Shown: one piece after another, positions 47,501 to 55,275 of the stretch
How the letters are laid out: every line of letters begins with the position of its first letter
Numbering within the stretch: position 1 is the stretch's first letter
From: Ignavibacteriota bacterium
Lineage (GTDB): Bacteria; Bacteroidota; Ignavibacteria; UBA10030; SZUA-254
Length of the DNA stretch: 64,000 bases
Assembly (NCBI GenBank): GCA_016212665.1
Contig: JACREZ010000016.1
Location: forward strand, 62,001 to 126,000
Reading direction: 5' to 3'
Notes under the pieces: generated by a model
Told to the model about the DNA's origin: nothing
The model's input: only the letters and a program-made list of their open reading frames with translations
Databases searched by the model: none
Translations under genes and position numbers: made by a program

Positions 47501-49611
47501 TTCGTTGTGCTATAGACGCCCACATCTGTTCCGACAAACATATTATCAGTAGATGTCGGATGAATCACGATGCAATTTGTAGGAATGCTCGGCAATCCGG
47601 AAGAGATACTTGTCCATGAACTTCCTCCGTTGGTTGTTTTATAGACTTTCGAACTTCCATAACCGGAGATTGTAACAAACGCAATATCTTTATTATTGGG
47701 GTGAACAGCGATATATGTTTTTGATGCGGATGGGAGTCCACTCGTAATATTTGTCCACGAACTTCCACCGTTCGTTGTTCGGTAAATCCATGAATAATCT
47801 CCGGCGTAGATGGTGTTCGTATCGGACTTTGCAATAGCTATTGAGGCAAGTGTTCCTCCGCTTAATGCTCCGCTGATAGCGGCCCAGTTGGTTCCGCGAT
47901 TAGTTGATTTATATACTTTCGTCGTTCCGACATAAATTGATTTCGGGTTGATAGGATTGATAATGTACGGAGTAACCCAACCACCGCTTTCTCCAAGCCC
48001 GCCTGAAATATATGAAAAGGAATTACCTCCGTTTGTCGTCCGGTAAATATCTCCGTAGTACAATTCTGCGTAACCGATATTCTCGTCGGAGTAATCAATC
48101 AGAGATTCCATTCCATCGCCGCCGAGAATTTGTTCCCACGCGCCGTTTAGCACACGATTTGTTCCGTTATCTTGTGTACCACCGAAAATTCTGTTCACGT
48201 TTGTTTGTGAAACGCCGAGACGATAAAATTGTGTGATGGCAAGTCCACTACTGATATCGCTCCATGATGAACCGCTGTTCGTTGATTTGAACACGCCGCC
48301 ATCGTTGCCGACAAACAATGTTGCATTGTTGGTCGGGTGAAATGTCATCCCGTGTTGGTCTGCATGTATATACGGATACCCTGCGCCGGAATACCAATGT
48401 GTAATTTTTGTCCACGAAGTTCCACTCGTTGTTGATTTATACATGTTCACGCCACCAACATACACCACTGCCGCATTTGTCGGGTCAACATCAAGCACTA
48501 AATCATACCAGCCCTGTCCGTCGCTTCCTGTTCCGTCCCACGAAAGGATATTCGGCGTGTTTGATTGTAACGACCAACTTGCACCCGCGTTTGTTGTCTT
48601 ATACAAACCATAAAATCCATCTGTTGCATTCACATACAAAGCATACACTGTTGAAGGAGAAGAAGCCGCAACGGCAATCCCGATTCTTCCGGGAGGACTT
48701 GCAGGCAACCCGACGCCGGATAACAGAGAAAAAGTTGCGCCGCCATCTATTGATTTGTAAACACCGGAATTGTTTTTCGTTGCATACCAAACTGTCGGGT
48801 CAGTTTTATTCACTTCAAGGTCACGAGAGGTTCCCGATGAAACCAACGACCAGTTCGTACCAGCATTCGTTGTCCTGTAGATTCCACTGTTCGTTGTTGC
48901 AAGTAAAATGTTTGAATTGGTTGGATGAGCAACGAGAGCCCGAATTGTTGCTGTTGATGATGTCGAGTAATTCAATCCTGTCGTTGACCATGTAGTTCCA
49001 CCATCAACCGATTTCAACACACCGATGCTGTACGTATCACCCGCATCCGCATCGCCGGTTGCCATATACATAATGTTCGAATCGTTCGGGTCGAACACGA
49101 TAGCCGTGACGCCAAGCGAAGCGAGTGCATCAGTGTTTGATGTCCACGTTGTGCCGCCGTTTGTTGATTTCCACAATCCACCGGAGGCAGAACCGGCAAA
49201 TATCATATTCGTGTTTGACGGATTTACGGCGACGCAATTCACGCGTCCCGCGCCACCGCCGCTCGATGGAACTACCGATGGACCGATAAGTGTCCATCCA
49301 GCCGCGTTCACATCTTGTGATGAATATTGAGCACTATACTCCTTCATTCTTTGATAAAGAATATCGGAGGCGGGTAAATCACCGTTTTCGTCAACACGTT
49401 GTTGCCAGAACCACTCCCACCGTTTGAACTGTTTCCAGCCTTTTCCTTTTGCTTTGGTATCTTTTCCTTCCCAGTATTGATTGAATGCTTGTTGAAGTGA
49501 ATAAAGATTCCGTTCGTTCGTTCCCGGTTTTTCTTTCCATGCCTGTGCATGGACAAATGTGAAAACGAGAAAAAGGGTGGCTATAAGGTTGAATAATATT
49601 TTACGCTGCAT
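44593..49611 (-). CDS. T9SS-exported BNR/sortilin-type propeller protein
   Basis: 1672 residues. Signal peptide (1-24, ending VHAQ). About a dozen BNR repeats of the form GGxWKSTNGGTTWT (about 85-780) build VPS10/sortilin-like propellers. Next: an SdrD B-like domain (about 785-890: GTAFFDANNNGTNDAGD), a choice-of-anchor-J-like domain (about 895-1060, PPSGWTARTVLGDSGW), three ASH/choice-of-anchor-D repeats (about 1065-1385), a pre-tail module (about 1390-1590) similar to that of the 1693-residue protein, and a sorting domain with YPNPFNP near 1597. Such proteins are typical T9SS cargo; binding or structural role inferred. The DNA upstream to 49799 shows nothing recognisable. Confidence 0.92.
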   Translation of the reverse strand: MQRKILFNLIATLFLVFTFVHAQAWKEKPGTNERNLYSLQQAFNQYWEGKDTKAKGKGWKQFKRWEWFWQQRVDENGDLPASDILYQRMKEYSAQYSSQDVNAAGWTLIGPSVVPSSGGGAGRVNCVAVNPSNTNMIFAGSASGGLWKSTNGGTTWTSNTDALASLGVTAIVFDPNDSNIMYMATGDADAGDTYSIGVLKSVDGGTTWSTTGLNYSTSSTATIRALVAHPTNSNILLATTNSGIYRTTNAGTNWSLVSSGTSRDLEVNKTDPTVWYATKNNSGVYKSIDGGATFSLLSGVGLPASPPGRIGIAVAASSPSTVYALYVNATDGFYGLYKTTNAGASWSLQSNTPNILSWDGTGSDGQGWYDLVLDVDPTNAAVVYVGGVNMYKSTTSGTSWTKITHWYSGAGYPYIHADQHGMTFHPTNNATLFVGNDGGVFKSTNSGSSWSDISSGLAITQFYRLGVSQTNVNRIFGGTQDNGTNRVLNGAWEQILGGDGMESLIDYSDENIGYAELYYGDIYRTTNGGNSFSYISGGLGESGGWVTPYIINPINPKSIYVGTTKVYKSTNRGTNWAAISGALSGGTLASIAIAKSDTNTIYAGDYSWIYRTTNGGSSWTNITSGLPSASKTYIAVHPNNKDIAFVTISGYGSSKVYKTTNGGSSWTSISSGLPSIPTNCIVIHPTSTDNMFVGTDVGVYSTTNGGTSWSPFSLGLPNVVVNELEFHTASNKLRAATYGRGFWETSMGSGTGSIYGTAFFDANNNGTNDAGDVALSNWTINLTGDSTATATTDASGNYVFANIKDGQFTVTVEQQPGWTLKTPVSGNYQLTITDGTTHGGKNFVNYIPGIYENFDGALFPPSGWTARTVLGDSGWRKTSVTPRSGSVAAFNRYQTAGLTGRKMLISKKFSLGYVGTKEVRFYVRREFIQDRQPDTLYIKLSQTDSISTSFTNTLYACYSGDTTLGDPNVYSTTYKQFVVSLNDYTGPSFLAFEHQDNNGQSLYLDDIMINVGSVDPVFSATPDSLAFGLVNVNTTKRDSITVTNLGSSTMSITSVSSSNNQFLVTPLNGSIASLSSKKFYITFYPTTGGAKTGNIIFTSNSISVKDTIRVDGTGALPQFSIDSSTSSFGNVTVGHTAYDTLTVTNTGTATLNITNVSTSNVRFLISPTTATLAPSASQLFIVAFTPTSTGAQSSSIYFASNSPGSQHLVTASGTGVSPGFNASPSSLSFSKLLVSESAIDSVTVSNFGDAELSISSVISNDGQFTVEPASGVIASSGSLVFTITFTPTSIGLTNTALIFTHDAITSPDTVFLSGRGADTVKFRTFSVDTALAAKANKIKVLAGKPAVLPNVANWRDSVVYRYDKRKGVYLGLPQTGSAAMRYGWMRFGRGTDVGKFYKTIHTNIAYNAPFDTVRKEGSSKKKRFIRELRPTSEAYTNPLAQAFAVFKLNLYSSKLGITPKGLDSLVYVSEGSEWDGMTLTQIANRVDSVLTKYLEVPLPGGTYATAGIAELEELRSLLNEVNDAFYSPIAFINGDSVVTGQGLRFAGMIGLETIPFLDKSYAASMEALNSFTEMSFEPTSFELYQNYPNPFNPTTNFGFRISDFGLVTLKVFNLLGQEVATLLSQAAMDAGEYEIEFDASSLSSGVYFYQLRAESMERTETFFETKKLLLLR
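44792..44830. repeat. Word-like repeat inside the T9SS sorting-domain coding sequence (copy 5)
   Basis: On the minus strand, after [29 protein letters not shown], then GGATTTCGGATTGG. It is translated as NFGFRISDFGL. This is the clearest copy, with four GGATT words. Confidence 0.82.
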
Positions 49612-49799
49612 GAAGTACTATAATAATTGACAATGAGATAGTGCTAATCTACAAAAAAGAAATGGAATTAATTGTGACAGTTGTTGTCTCAATTATTCTT
49701 TTACCTTGATAGTAAATCAAAAAGAAAAATGAGTGTATCCGGATTGTTGGGCGACAAAAAGAATAGCAACATAACCATCAGTATCCGAAAATTAATTGT
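49612..49799. other. Gene-free stretch upstream of the BNR/T9SS gene
   Basis: AT-rich DNA between the ATG at 49611 and the 97-bp inverted-repeat element. It should hold the promoter of the minus-strand BNR gene, but no motif is convincing. Confidence 0.4.
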
Positions 49800-49896
49800 A
49801 GGGTAGTTCCAAAAACTTCAATAAAATGTTTAACCGCAAAGCACACAAAGAATACGCAAAGTGGCGCAAAGAAAATAGGGTTTTTGGAACTACCCT
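49800..49896. repeat. 97-bp MITE-like element with perfect 17-bp terminal inverted repeats
   Basis: The left end AGGGTAGTTCCAAAAAC (49800-49816) is the exact reverse complement of the right end GTTTTTGGAACTACCCT (49880-49896). The interior carries the word-like tract AACCGCAAAGCACACAAAG, AATACGCAAAGTGGCGCAAAG. No ORF. Confidence 0.8.
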
Positions 49897-49917
49897 GTAT
49901 CCTATGTTTGACACACT

Positions 49918-49969
49918 ATAAAAAAAAGAGACTGTCAATTGATAAGAATATTAATTGACAGTCTCTTTT
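49918..49969 (-). terminator. Rho-independent terminator after mscL
   Basis: A 17-bp perfect stem, AAAAGAGACTGTCAATT / AATTGACAGTCTCTTTT (49924-49940 and 49953-49969), 12-base loop. On the minus strand it is followed by a T run (49927 down to 49920). It may also act on the plus strand. Confidence 0.85.
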
Positions 49970-49986
49970 GTGCTGTAAAAAAAAGA

Positions 49987-50286
49987 TTACTTCTTGCCGA
50001 CTTTCTCTTCCCGCAGAACCTTCTTCGCAAAGTAAAACACCATGAACGCGACGATAACAAAATCAATCAAAGCGCCGAAAAAAGGACCGAGGAGAAAATG
50101 GAATGGACCAATATCAAGCGTGGCGGTTCTCCATGCACCGCCGGGAATAAAGAAGGTCACAAACGGCATCAGGAGTCCGTCAACTGTTGATGTAATTAAG
50201 GAGTTCAGTTTGCCACCGATAATAACTGCAATTGCAAGACCGACAACGCCGTACTGTTTTAAAAAATCAATAAATTCTTTGAGCAT
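49987..50286 (-). CDS. mscL: Large-conductance mechanosensitive channel (MscL family)
   Basis: 99 residues with two transmembrane helices: TM1 (VVGLAIAVIIGGKLNSLITSTVDGL) and TM2 (FFGALIDFVIVAFMVFYFAKKV). It starts with the amphipathic MLKEFIDFLKQYG. It opens under membrane tension to release solutes on osmotic downshock. The protein is shorter than the usual ~130 residues because the periplasmic loop is compact and the C-terminal helix stops just after TM2. It lies 24 bp after the DUF3078 gene and ends at a strong terminator. Confidence 0.9.
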   Translation of the reverse strand: MLKEFIDFLKQYGVVGLAIAVIIGGKLNSLITSTVDGLLMPFVTFFIPGGAWRTATLDIGPFHFLLGPFFGALIDFVIVAFMVFYFAKKVLREEKVGKK

Positions 50287-50310
50287 GTGAATATTCCTTG
50301 TGATGAGATG

Positions 50311-51156
50311 TTAGAAAAATGTGTAACTTAAACCCAGAGCAATCGTTTCTTTGAATTGTGTGCGTGGCGAGACTTTCTTGTCGTTGAGCAGTTGAAGATT
50401 GAGGTTCGCACTTATGTATTTACTTACCTTTGCGGTAATAGAATTATCCGCTCGTAAGACAGTTTCATCGAACGATTTCAAGGGGGAGAAGAATTCTATC
50501 TTTGAAGTGAAAAGAAGATTCTCTTCTAATTGCCATGAAATATCCGTAACCAATTCAAGTCCACCCTCAATTCGAGTTTTTTCAATCTCGGTTGTTGTTG
50601 TCGGATCGTCAGAGTATTGATTGTAATTTGATGTAATAATTTCTCTGAGCGCTACACCAAATCGAGTTTTGAGTTCGGTGATAGGTTGGTAACCAACGCC
50701 AAAACTTTGCGTTAGGTAGCCGGGGTCGAAAAATTGAGAGACTAACGAATCACTTCCCATGTTATCGTAGATATACCCGGGAGCGAATTGTGATTTTACC
50801 GTTGTCGCGCCATAGGGATTAATAAACGTTCCAAGTTTATACGTAACGATGGATTCGAAATCAATTTTATCTTCTGTTTTTCGAATGCCCTGAGACCCAA
50901 GTCTTGTTTGGCCGAACGCTAATTTATAGGTGTTTGCCCAAACAATTTCATCTCCTTCACGGGAAGATTTTCCATCAATAACTATAGTCCACGCGAGAGC
51001 GTTTTCCCCGCCTTGAGCCCAATCCGTGAGCGCTACTTGCGTCAAATTCAAACCCGAAACGAGACTGTGTTTCCATTTTGTTGTTTGAACACTATCTGTT
51101 TGTGCGACAACGATAGTTGTGAGAAATAAGAAAAAAAATAATGAGATAACCTTCAT
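50311..51156 (-). CDS. DUF3078-family outer-membrane beta-barrel protein
   Basis: 281 residues. Signal peptide (1-18, ending VVAQ). Family features: WKHSLVSGLNLTQVALTDWAQGGENALAW, NTYKLAFGQTRLG, RKTEDKIDFES, and a C-terminal Phe strand (TIALGLSYTFF) typical of outer-membrane insertion. Known in Bacteroidota as DUF3078; function unknown. It sits between the OmpA-type gene (upstream, 84 bp) and mscL, possibly as an envelope-related operon. Confidence 0.88.
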   Translation of the reverse strand: MKVISLFFFLFLTTIVVAQTDSVQTTKWKHSLVSGLNLTQVALTDWAQGGENALAWTIVIDGKSSREGDEIVWANTYKLAFGQTRLGSQGIRKTEDKIDFESIVTYKLGTFINPYGATTVKSQFAPGYIYDNMGSDSLVSQFFDPGYLTQSFGVGYQPITELKTRFGVALREIITSNYNQYSDDPTTTTEIEKTRIEGGLELVTDISWQLEENLLFTSKIEFFSPLKSFDETVLRADNSITAKVSKYISANLNLQLLNDKKVSPRTQFKETIALGLSYTFF

Positions 51157-51240
51157 GCTTTGTTCCTAAAAAAATGTGGTTAGAGTTGAAATAAAAAGGA
51201 GAGTGCCTGTGCGGAAGGCACAGGCACTCGAAATGAAAAG

Positions 51241-52683
51241 TTATTTTGTGCGGAAGAATTCTATGCGGCGATTTTTCTGCCGACCTTCATCCGTTTTGTT
51301 GTCTGCTATTGGATTCTTTGAACCGAATCCTTTTGTTGTAATGCGGTTTGCCGAAATTCCTTTGTTGACCAAGTATGCCTTTACAGATTCCGCGCGTTCT
51401 TCGGAAAGTTTCATGTTCTTGGTTCTGCTTCCGACATTATCTGTGTGTCCCTGGATTTCAACTTCGAGTTCAGGATTTTCCATGAATGTGTTGTACGCTT
51501 TCTCCAGTGCTTTTTCAGACTCAGGGGAAATATCAGCGCTCGCTGTTTGGAAAATTATTCCTTCTAACACGAGGTTTTGTCCTTTTTCAATTTTGATGGT
51601 CTCTTTTGGAATATCATCCTTTGCCTCCAACGGATTCGTTCCTCGTCCTACTTCCGTACCGTCGTTCACAGTTCCGTTGTCCGAATCAGCGACGAGCGGA
51701 TTTGTGTTATGCTTCGATAATTCATCGTTATCTGAAAGTCCGTCAGCATCGCTATCGGCTTTTTTCGGATTTGTTTTATGTTTGTTGAGTTCGTCACCAT
51801 CATTCAATCCATCCCCATCGGTATCTGCTTTTGTCGGTTCGGTATTGTGTTTTGAAATTTCATCAGCATCGTTTAATCCATCTTCATCCGAATCCGCTTT
51901 GTTCGGATTGGTGGAATACTTCTTCGCTTCGTCCGCATCAGATAAAATATCGTTATCCGTATCTGCTTTCTTCGGGTCTGTCTGATAGTTATTGACTTCT
52001 TCACCGTCTTTCAAACCATCACCATCGGTGTCGGGATTTCTTTTGTCTGTACCTAATTCTTTTTCCTGGTCGTTCGTTAAACCGTCGCCATCTGCGTCTG
52101 CAGAACCGCTTTCAATTGTAGTCATCAAACCGAGGAGAAAGCCAAGGTAGTTATCGTTTTTAGAATCTGTTTCCGTTACATCGAAATTGTCTGTTGAAGT
52201 TAAATTATATCCGACGTTCGCATCGAACGCTACGTTATCCGTGATGTAATAAACCAACCCTACACCGAATGGTAAGTTGCCTGCCCACCCATCGGTTTTT
52301 CTGTTTTTATCAGCATTGTTCGGAACTTCATCAACTACGTATCGAGTTGTTCCATACCCTGCATATGCATACGGATACCAACGTTCAAAATCAAGCGGGT
52401 GAACAAGGAGTCGGGCATCAATCGGCATGAGAAATGTGCTGAATTCACTGCCGGAGATTCTTCCCATCCCGCCGCCAAGTTCAAGATGAAATTGCGGGGA
52501 TAGTCCGTAGCGGAGGAATGTTCTTCCTTGGAATCGTAACTCCTCCTCAAATTCTGTGGAGCCATAAATTCCACCGTAATCAAGTCCGGCGCTCAATCCC
52601 GATTTCTCAATTTGGGCGATGAGTGGAATAGTCGTTAATAAAAAAAATACTGAAAGAAGAGTAAAATATTTAGTCATGTTCAA
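51241..52683 (-). CDS. OmpA-family outer-membrane protein with thrombospondin type-3 repeats
   Basis: 480 residues. Signal peptide (1-23); an N-terminal eight-stranded-type barrel (about 25-190); six to seven calcium-binding TSP3-type repeats (DADGDGLTNDQE, DTDGDGLKDGEE, DSDEDGLNDADE and so on, about 198-350); a C-terminal OmpA peptidoglycan-binding domain (about 365-478) with GHTDNVGS and RxNRRIEF. It links the outer membrane to peptidoglycan. The repeats give a rigid calcium-dependent spacer. Probably the first gene of the OmpA-DUF3078-mscL group. Confidence 0.93.
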   Translation of the reverse strand: MNMTKYFTLLSVFFLLTTIPLIAQIEKSGLSAGLDYGGIYGSTEFEEELRFQGRTFLRYGLSPQFHLELGGGMGRISGSEFSTFLMPIDARLLVHPLDFERWYPYAYAGYGTTRYVVDEVPNNADKNRKTDGWAGNLPFGVGLVYYITDNVAFDANVGYNLTSTDNFDVTETDSKNDNYLGFLLGLMTTIESGSADADGDGLTNDQEKELGTDKRNPDTDGDGLKDGEEVNNYQTDPKKADTDNDILSDADEAKKYSTNPNKADSDEDGLNDADEISKHNTEPTKADTDGDGLNDGDELNKHKTNPKKADSDADGLSDNDELSKHNTNPLVADSDNGTVNDGTEVGRGTNPLEAKDDIPKETIKIEKGQNLVLEGIIFQTASADISPESEKALEKAYNTFMENPELEVEIQGHTDNVGSRTKNMKLSEERAESVKAYLVNKGISANRITTKGFGSKNPIADNKTDEGRQKNRRIEFFRTK

Positions 52684-53002
52684 ATTACCTGTGTAATTAT
52701 ATTGTGATTGAAAAGTGAAAATCGCTTAACCAATGAATATTCATCAAAATTAGAAGTTTTCAGTCAATGGTAAACAGGAAAACCTGCGTAATTTACAATT
52801 CCGAAACTAAATAAAGAAATAAAAACATCTCTCCCGGCAAATTTTTTTTTGACTGAATTTGAGCTTTGAACATGGCAGGAAAAGATGAATACGATGGTAA
52901 GATAACCCTACACAGAGAGCCTTCGGCTGGTACGAAGGCTCTCTATGATTCTCAAGCACCAATCCACACAGTTGGTGCGTGAGTTCCCCAACACTTGACT
53001 AT
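52684..53002. other. Gene-free stretch with two consecutive hairpins
   Basis: Perfect stem AGAGAGCCTTC / GAAGGCTCTCT (52914-52924 and 52934-52944), then GCACCAA / TTGGTGC (52956-52962 and 52972-52978). Neither is followed by a T tract on either strand. They lie between the end of the receiver-DHp gene and the promoter side of the OmpA gene. They may be an RNA end structure or a mobile-repeat remnant. The rest is AT-rich with no ORF. Confidence 0.5.
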
Positions 53003-53692
53003 CTAAGCGACTTCAGGTAACGCGTAGATTTTTGGTCCCATAATATTGTTGTTCACTGCTTCTGCATCGAATCGATTTAGTTTATGAATAACCTGTGTCA
53101 CGCGTTCCATACTTGTAAGAATACGTTGAGTTAAATCTTTATAATCATCCGTTCGAAGTGGATGCGATGAGTTAATGATGTCAGAGCAAAGTTTGATGAT
53201 AGCCAACGGATTATTTAATTCGTGGTCAATCGTGTGAATGATTGTTTGAATTGCATCAAGTCGTTGTGCGCTTATTTCAAGTTCCGAATTTTTTAAACGA
53301 AACTCTTTTTTCTGAGAGACCGAAACAATGGTTTTTTCCAACATATACGGTGATAACAAATCCGATTTAGAGATGTAATCATCGGCTCCGGCTTTCAATA
53401 AATCAACGGCAATCTTGTATTCCTTGTTTTCAGAAATACAGATGATGCCGGATGTGATTTTTTTTCTGTCTAATTGTTTGAGAAACATTTCACCGTTCAT
53501 GCCGGGGAGGAAATAATCAAGCAAAATAAAATCAAACGTATGCTCTTCAAGCAGAGCAAGACCTGCTTCAGCCGAAGCGGCAAACATGATTTCGAAATGA
53601 AATCGTTCTGAATTTCGAAGTTGAAATTCTAAGAACCGTCGAAACGTTGGTTCATCTTCAACAATAAGGACCGCGTATGATGATATTGGCAT
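53003..53692 (-). CDS. Receiver domain fused to a HisKA-like DHp segment, without an ATPase domain
   Basis: 229 residues. The receiver (1-125) has acidic residues E12/D13, phospho-acceptor D59 in FDFILLDYFLPGMNG, and a Lys in YISKSD. A DHp-like helical hairpin follows (about 145-215) with His157 in DHELNNPLAIIK, the H-box type of HisKA kinases. No N, G1 or G2 boxes follow; the protein ends after LPEVA. It could be a phosphotransfer protein or a decoy partner for a kinase in trans. It is divergent from the NtrC-type regulator at 53885 (192-bp shared upstream region), suggesting they work together. Confidence 0.85.
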   Translation of the reverse strand: MPISSYAVLIVEDEPTFRRFLEFQLRNSERFHFEIMFAASAEAGLALLEEHTFDFILLDYFLPGMNGEMFLKQLDRKKITSGIICISENKEYKIAVDLLKAGADDYISKSDLLSPYMLEKTIVSVSQKKEFRLKNSELEISAQRLDAIQTIIHTIDHELNNPLAIIKLCSDIINSSHPLRTDDYKDLTQRILTSMERVTQVIHKLNRFDAEAVNNNIMGPKIYALPEVA

Positions 53693-53884
53693 GTGTTTAC
53701 TTTTTATTTTATTAAAAACAGTGCAACATGTAAAATGACAATTTCAATGCCATAGAAAATCGTTGAATATGCTCTGATTTTAATGGCTTGCATTCTGGTT
53801 TTGTATCGATATGAGATACCTGCTCAAAGTGAGACTTTTTCTTGTATTTTGTCACAATGTTCTGCATATTCATTTCAAAAAAAA

Positions 53885-55264
53885 ATGAATAAACGATTAG
53901 TCTATATTGTTGAAGATGACCCGACTCTTCGTCGTCTTTTAGAAAGAGTTGTGACGGAAAACTGGGGTTTTGAAGCGCAGACGTATCCTGATGGAATCTC
54001 TTTCTTGGAGAATCTCCATGAAATGCCGGATATAGTTTTGTTAGATATTATGATGCCAGGAAAAAGCGGGGTTGAAGTTCTCGCCGAAGTGAAGGTACAA
54101 TATCCTGAACTTCCGATAATTATGATTTCTGCACAGGAGAATGTTGGTGTTGCACTCGAAACATTAAAGCGCGGCGCGAGCGATTACATTTGTAAACCGA
54201 TTGACATGCCGCGTCTTGAAGCATCTATCAAGAATGCAATTCAGACACACGACCTGACGCGCGAAGTTTCTCGTCTCCGTCAAACAATTGAAAAAGTTTT
54301 GCATTTTGATAACATTATTTCCAGCGATGGAAAGATGCAAGATGTTTTCAAATTTGTTCACAAAGTAAAAGACACGACGGTCTCTGTACTCATTCAGGGA
54401 GAAAGCGGCACAGGGAAAGAACTTATTGCCAGAGCGATTCACTTCAACGGTAACAGAAAAAATAAACCGTTTGTCGTTGTCAACTGTGCTTCTATTCCGA
54501 AAGATTTATTGGAGAGCGAATTGTTCGGTCATGAACGGGGCGCGTTCACCGGTGCAGTAAATAGAAAACTTGGAAAGTTTGAATTAGCAGATAATGGCAC
54601 TCTTTTCCTCGATGAGATTGGTGAACTGGATATGAGTTTGCAAGCAAAATTATTGCGCGTACTTCAAATGAAAGAATTTGAACGCGTAGGAGGAACGGCT
54701 GTCTTGAAATCCGATGTGCGGGTTATTTCTGCAACGAACAAGGATTTGCATGAGGCAGTTCAGCAAAAAGAATTTCGCGAGGATTTATATTTCAGGTTGG
54801 CTTCATTCCCGATTTTTTTACCGGCGTTGCGGGAGCGGCGTTCAGACATTCTTGTACTTGCAGAACATTTTCTCAAGCGAGCGGTCAAAGAACATGGAAA
54901 AAATGAACTGACATATTCGAGGGATGCCTTGAAACTGATGTATGATTATCCATGGCCCGGAAATGTTCGCGAACTTGAACATGCGATTGAACGTGCGGTT
55001 ATTTTGGCTGATAATGAACTTATTACTGAAAAGGAATTGCCCATGGCAGTGCAGGCTCTCGCGCAAAGTGAATATCAGCAAACGAGAAGCGGTACGTTAT
55101 TCGGTGATGGGAAAATGATTGTTCCGTTTGAAAAAATCAAGGAGGAAGCAATTCGTCATGCCTTGAAAATTACCGATGGGAATTTGGTTGAAGCATCCCG
55201 AAAATTAAAATTAGGTCGTGCAACACTCTATCGTTTAGTGAAACGATATAATATCGAAGTATGA
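53885..55264 (+). CDS. Sigma-54-dependent NtrC-family response regulator
   Basis: 459 residues from ATG 53885; an in-frame ATG at 53783 would add 34 residues without family similarity. The receiver has E10/D11/D12 and phospho-acceptor D54 in [13 protein letters not shown]. The AAA+ domain has Walker A GESGTGKE (172-179), the sigma-54-contacting GAFTGA (219-224), and [10 protein letters not shown]. The C-terminal Fis-type helix-turn-helix is at about 425-457 ([20 protein letters not shown]). It activates sigma-54 promoters when phosphorylated. Convergent with the hybrid kinase gene, with an 11-bp gap; that kinase is a plausible partner. Confidence 0.94.
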   Translation: MNKRLVYIVEDDPTLRRLLERVVTENWGFEAQTYPDGISFLENLHEMPDIVLLDIMMPGKSGVEVLAEVKVQYPELPIIMISAQENVGVALETLKRGASDYICKPIDMPRLEASIKNAIQTHDLTREVSRLRQTIEKVLHFDNIISSDGKMQDVFKFVHKVKDTTVSVLIQGESGTGKELIARAIHFNGNRKNKPFVVVNCASIPKDLLESELFGHERGAFTGAVNRKLGKFELADNGTLFLDEIGELDMSLQAKLLRVLQMKEFERVGGTAVLKSDVRVISATNKDLHEAVQQKEFREDLYFRLASFPIFLPALRERRSDILVLAEHFLKRAVKEHGKNELTYSRDALKLMYDYPWPGNVRELEHAIERAVILADNELITEKELPMAVQALAQSEYQQTRSGTLFGDGKMIVPFEKIKEEAIRHALKITDGNLVEASRKLKLGRATLYRLVKRYNIEV

Positions 55265-55275
55265 TAAAACAGAGG

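Noticed and set aside
49987..50286. mscL as a truncated pseudogene
   Set aside because: Both transmembrane helices and the amphipathic N-terminus are intact, and the stop is followed by a proper terminator. Short MscL forms exist, so it is kept as a functional gene.
53783..53884. Longer start for the NtrC-type regulator
   Set aside because: The 34 extra residues have no similarity to receivers, which begin at [12 protein letters not shown].
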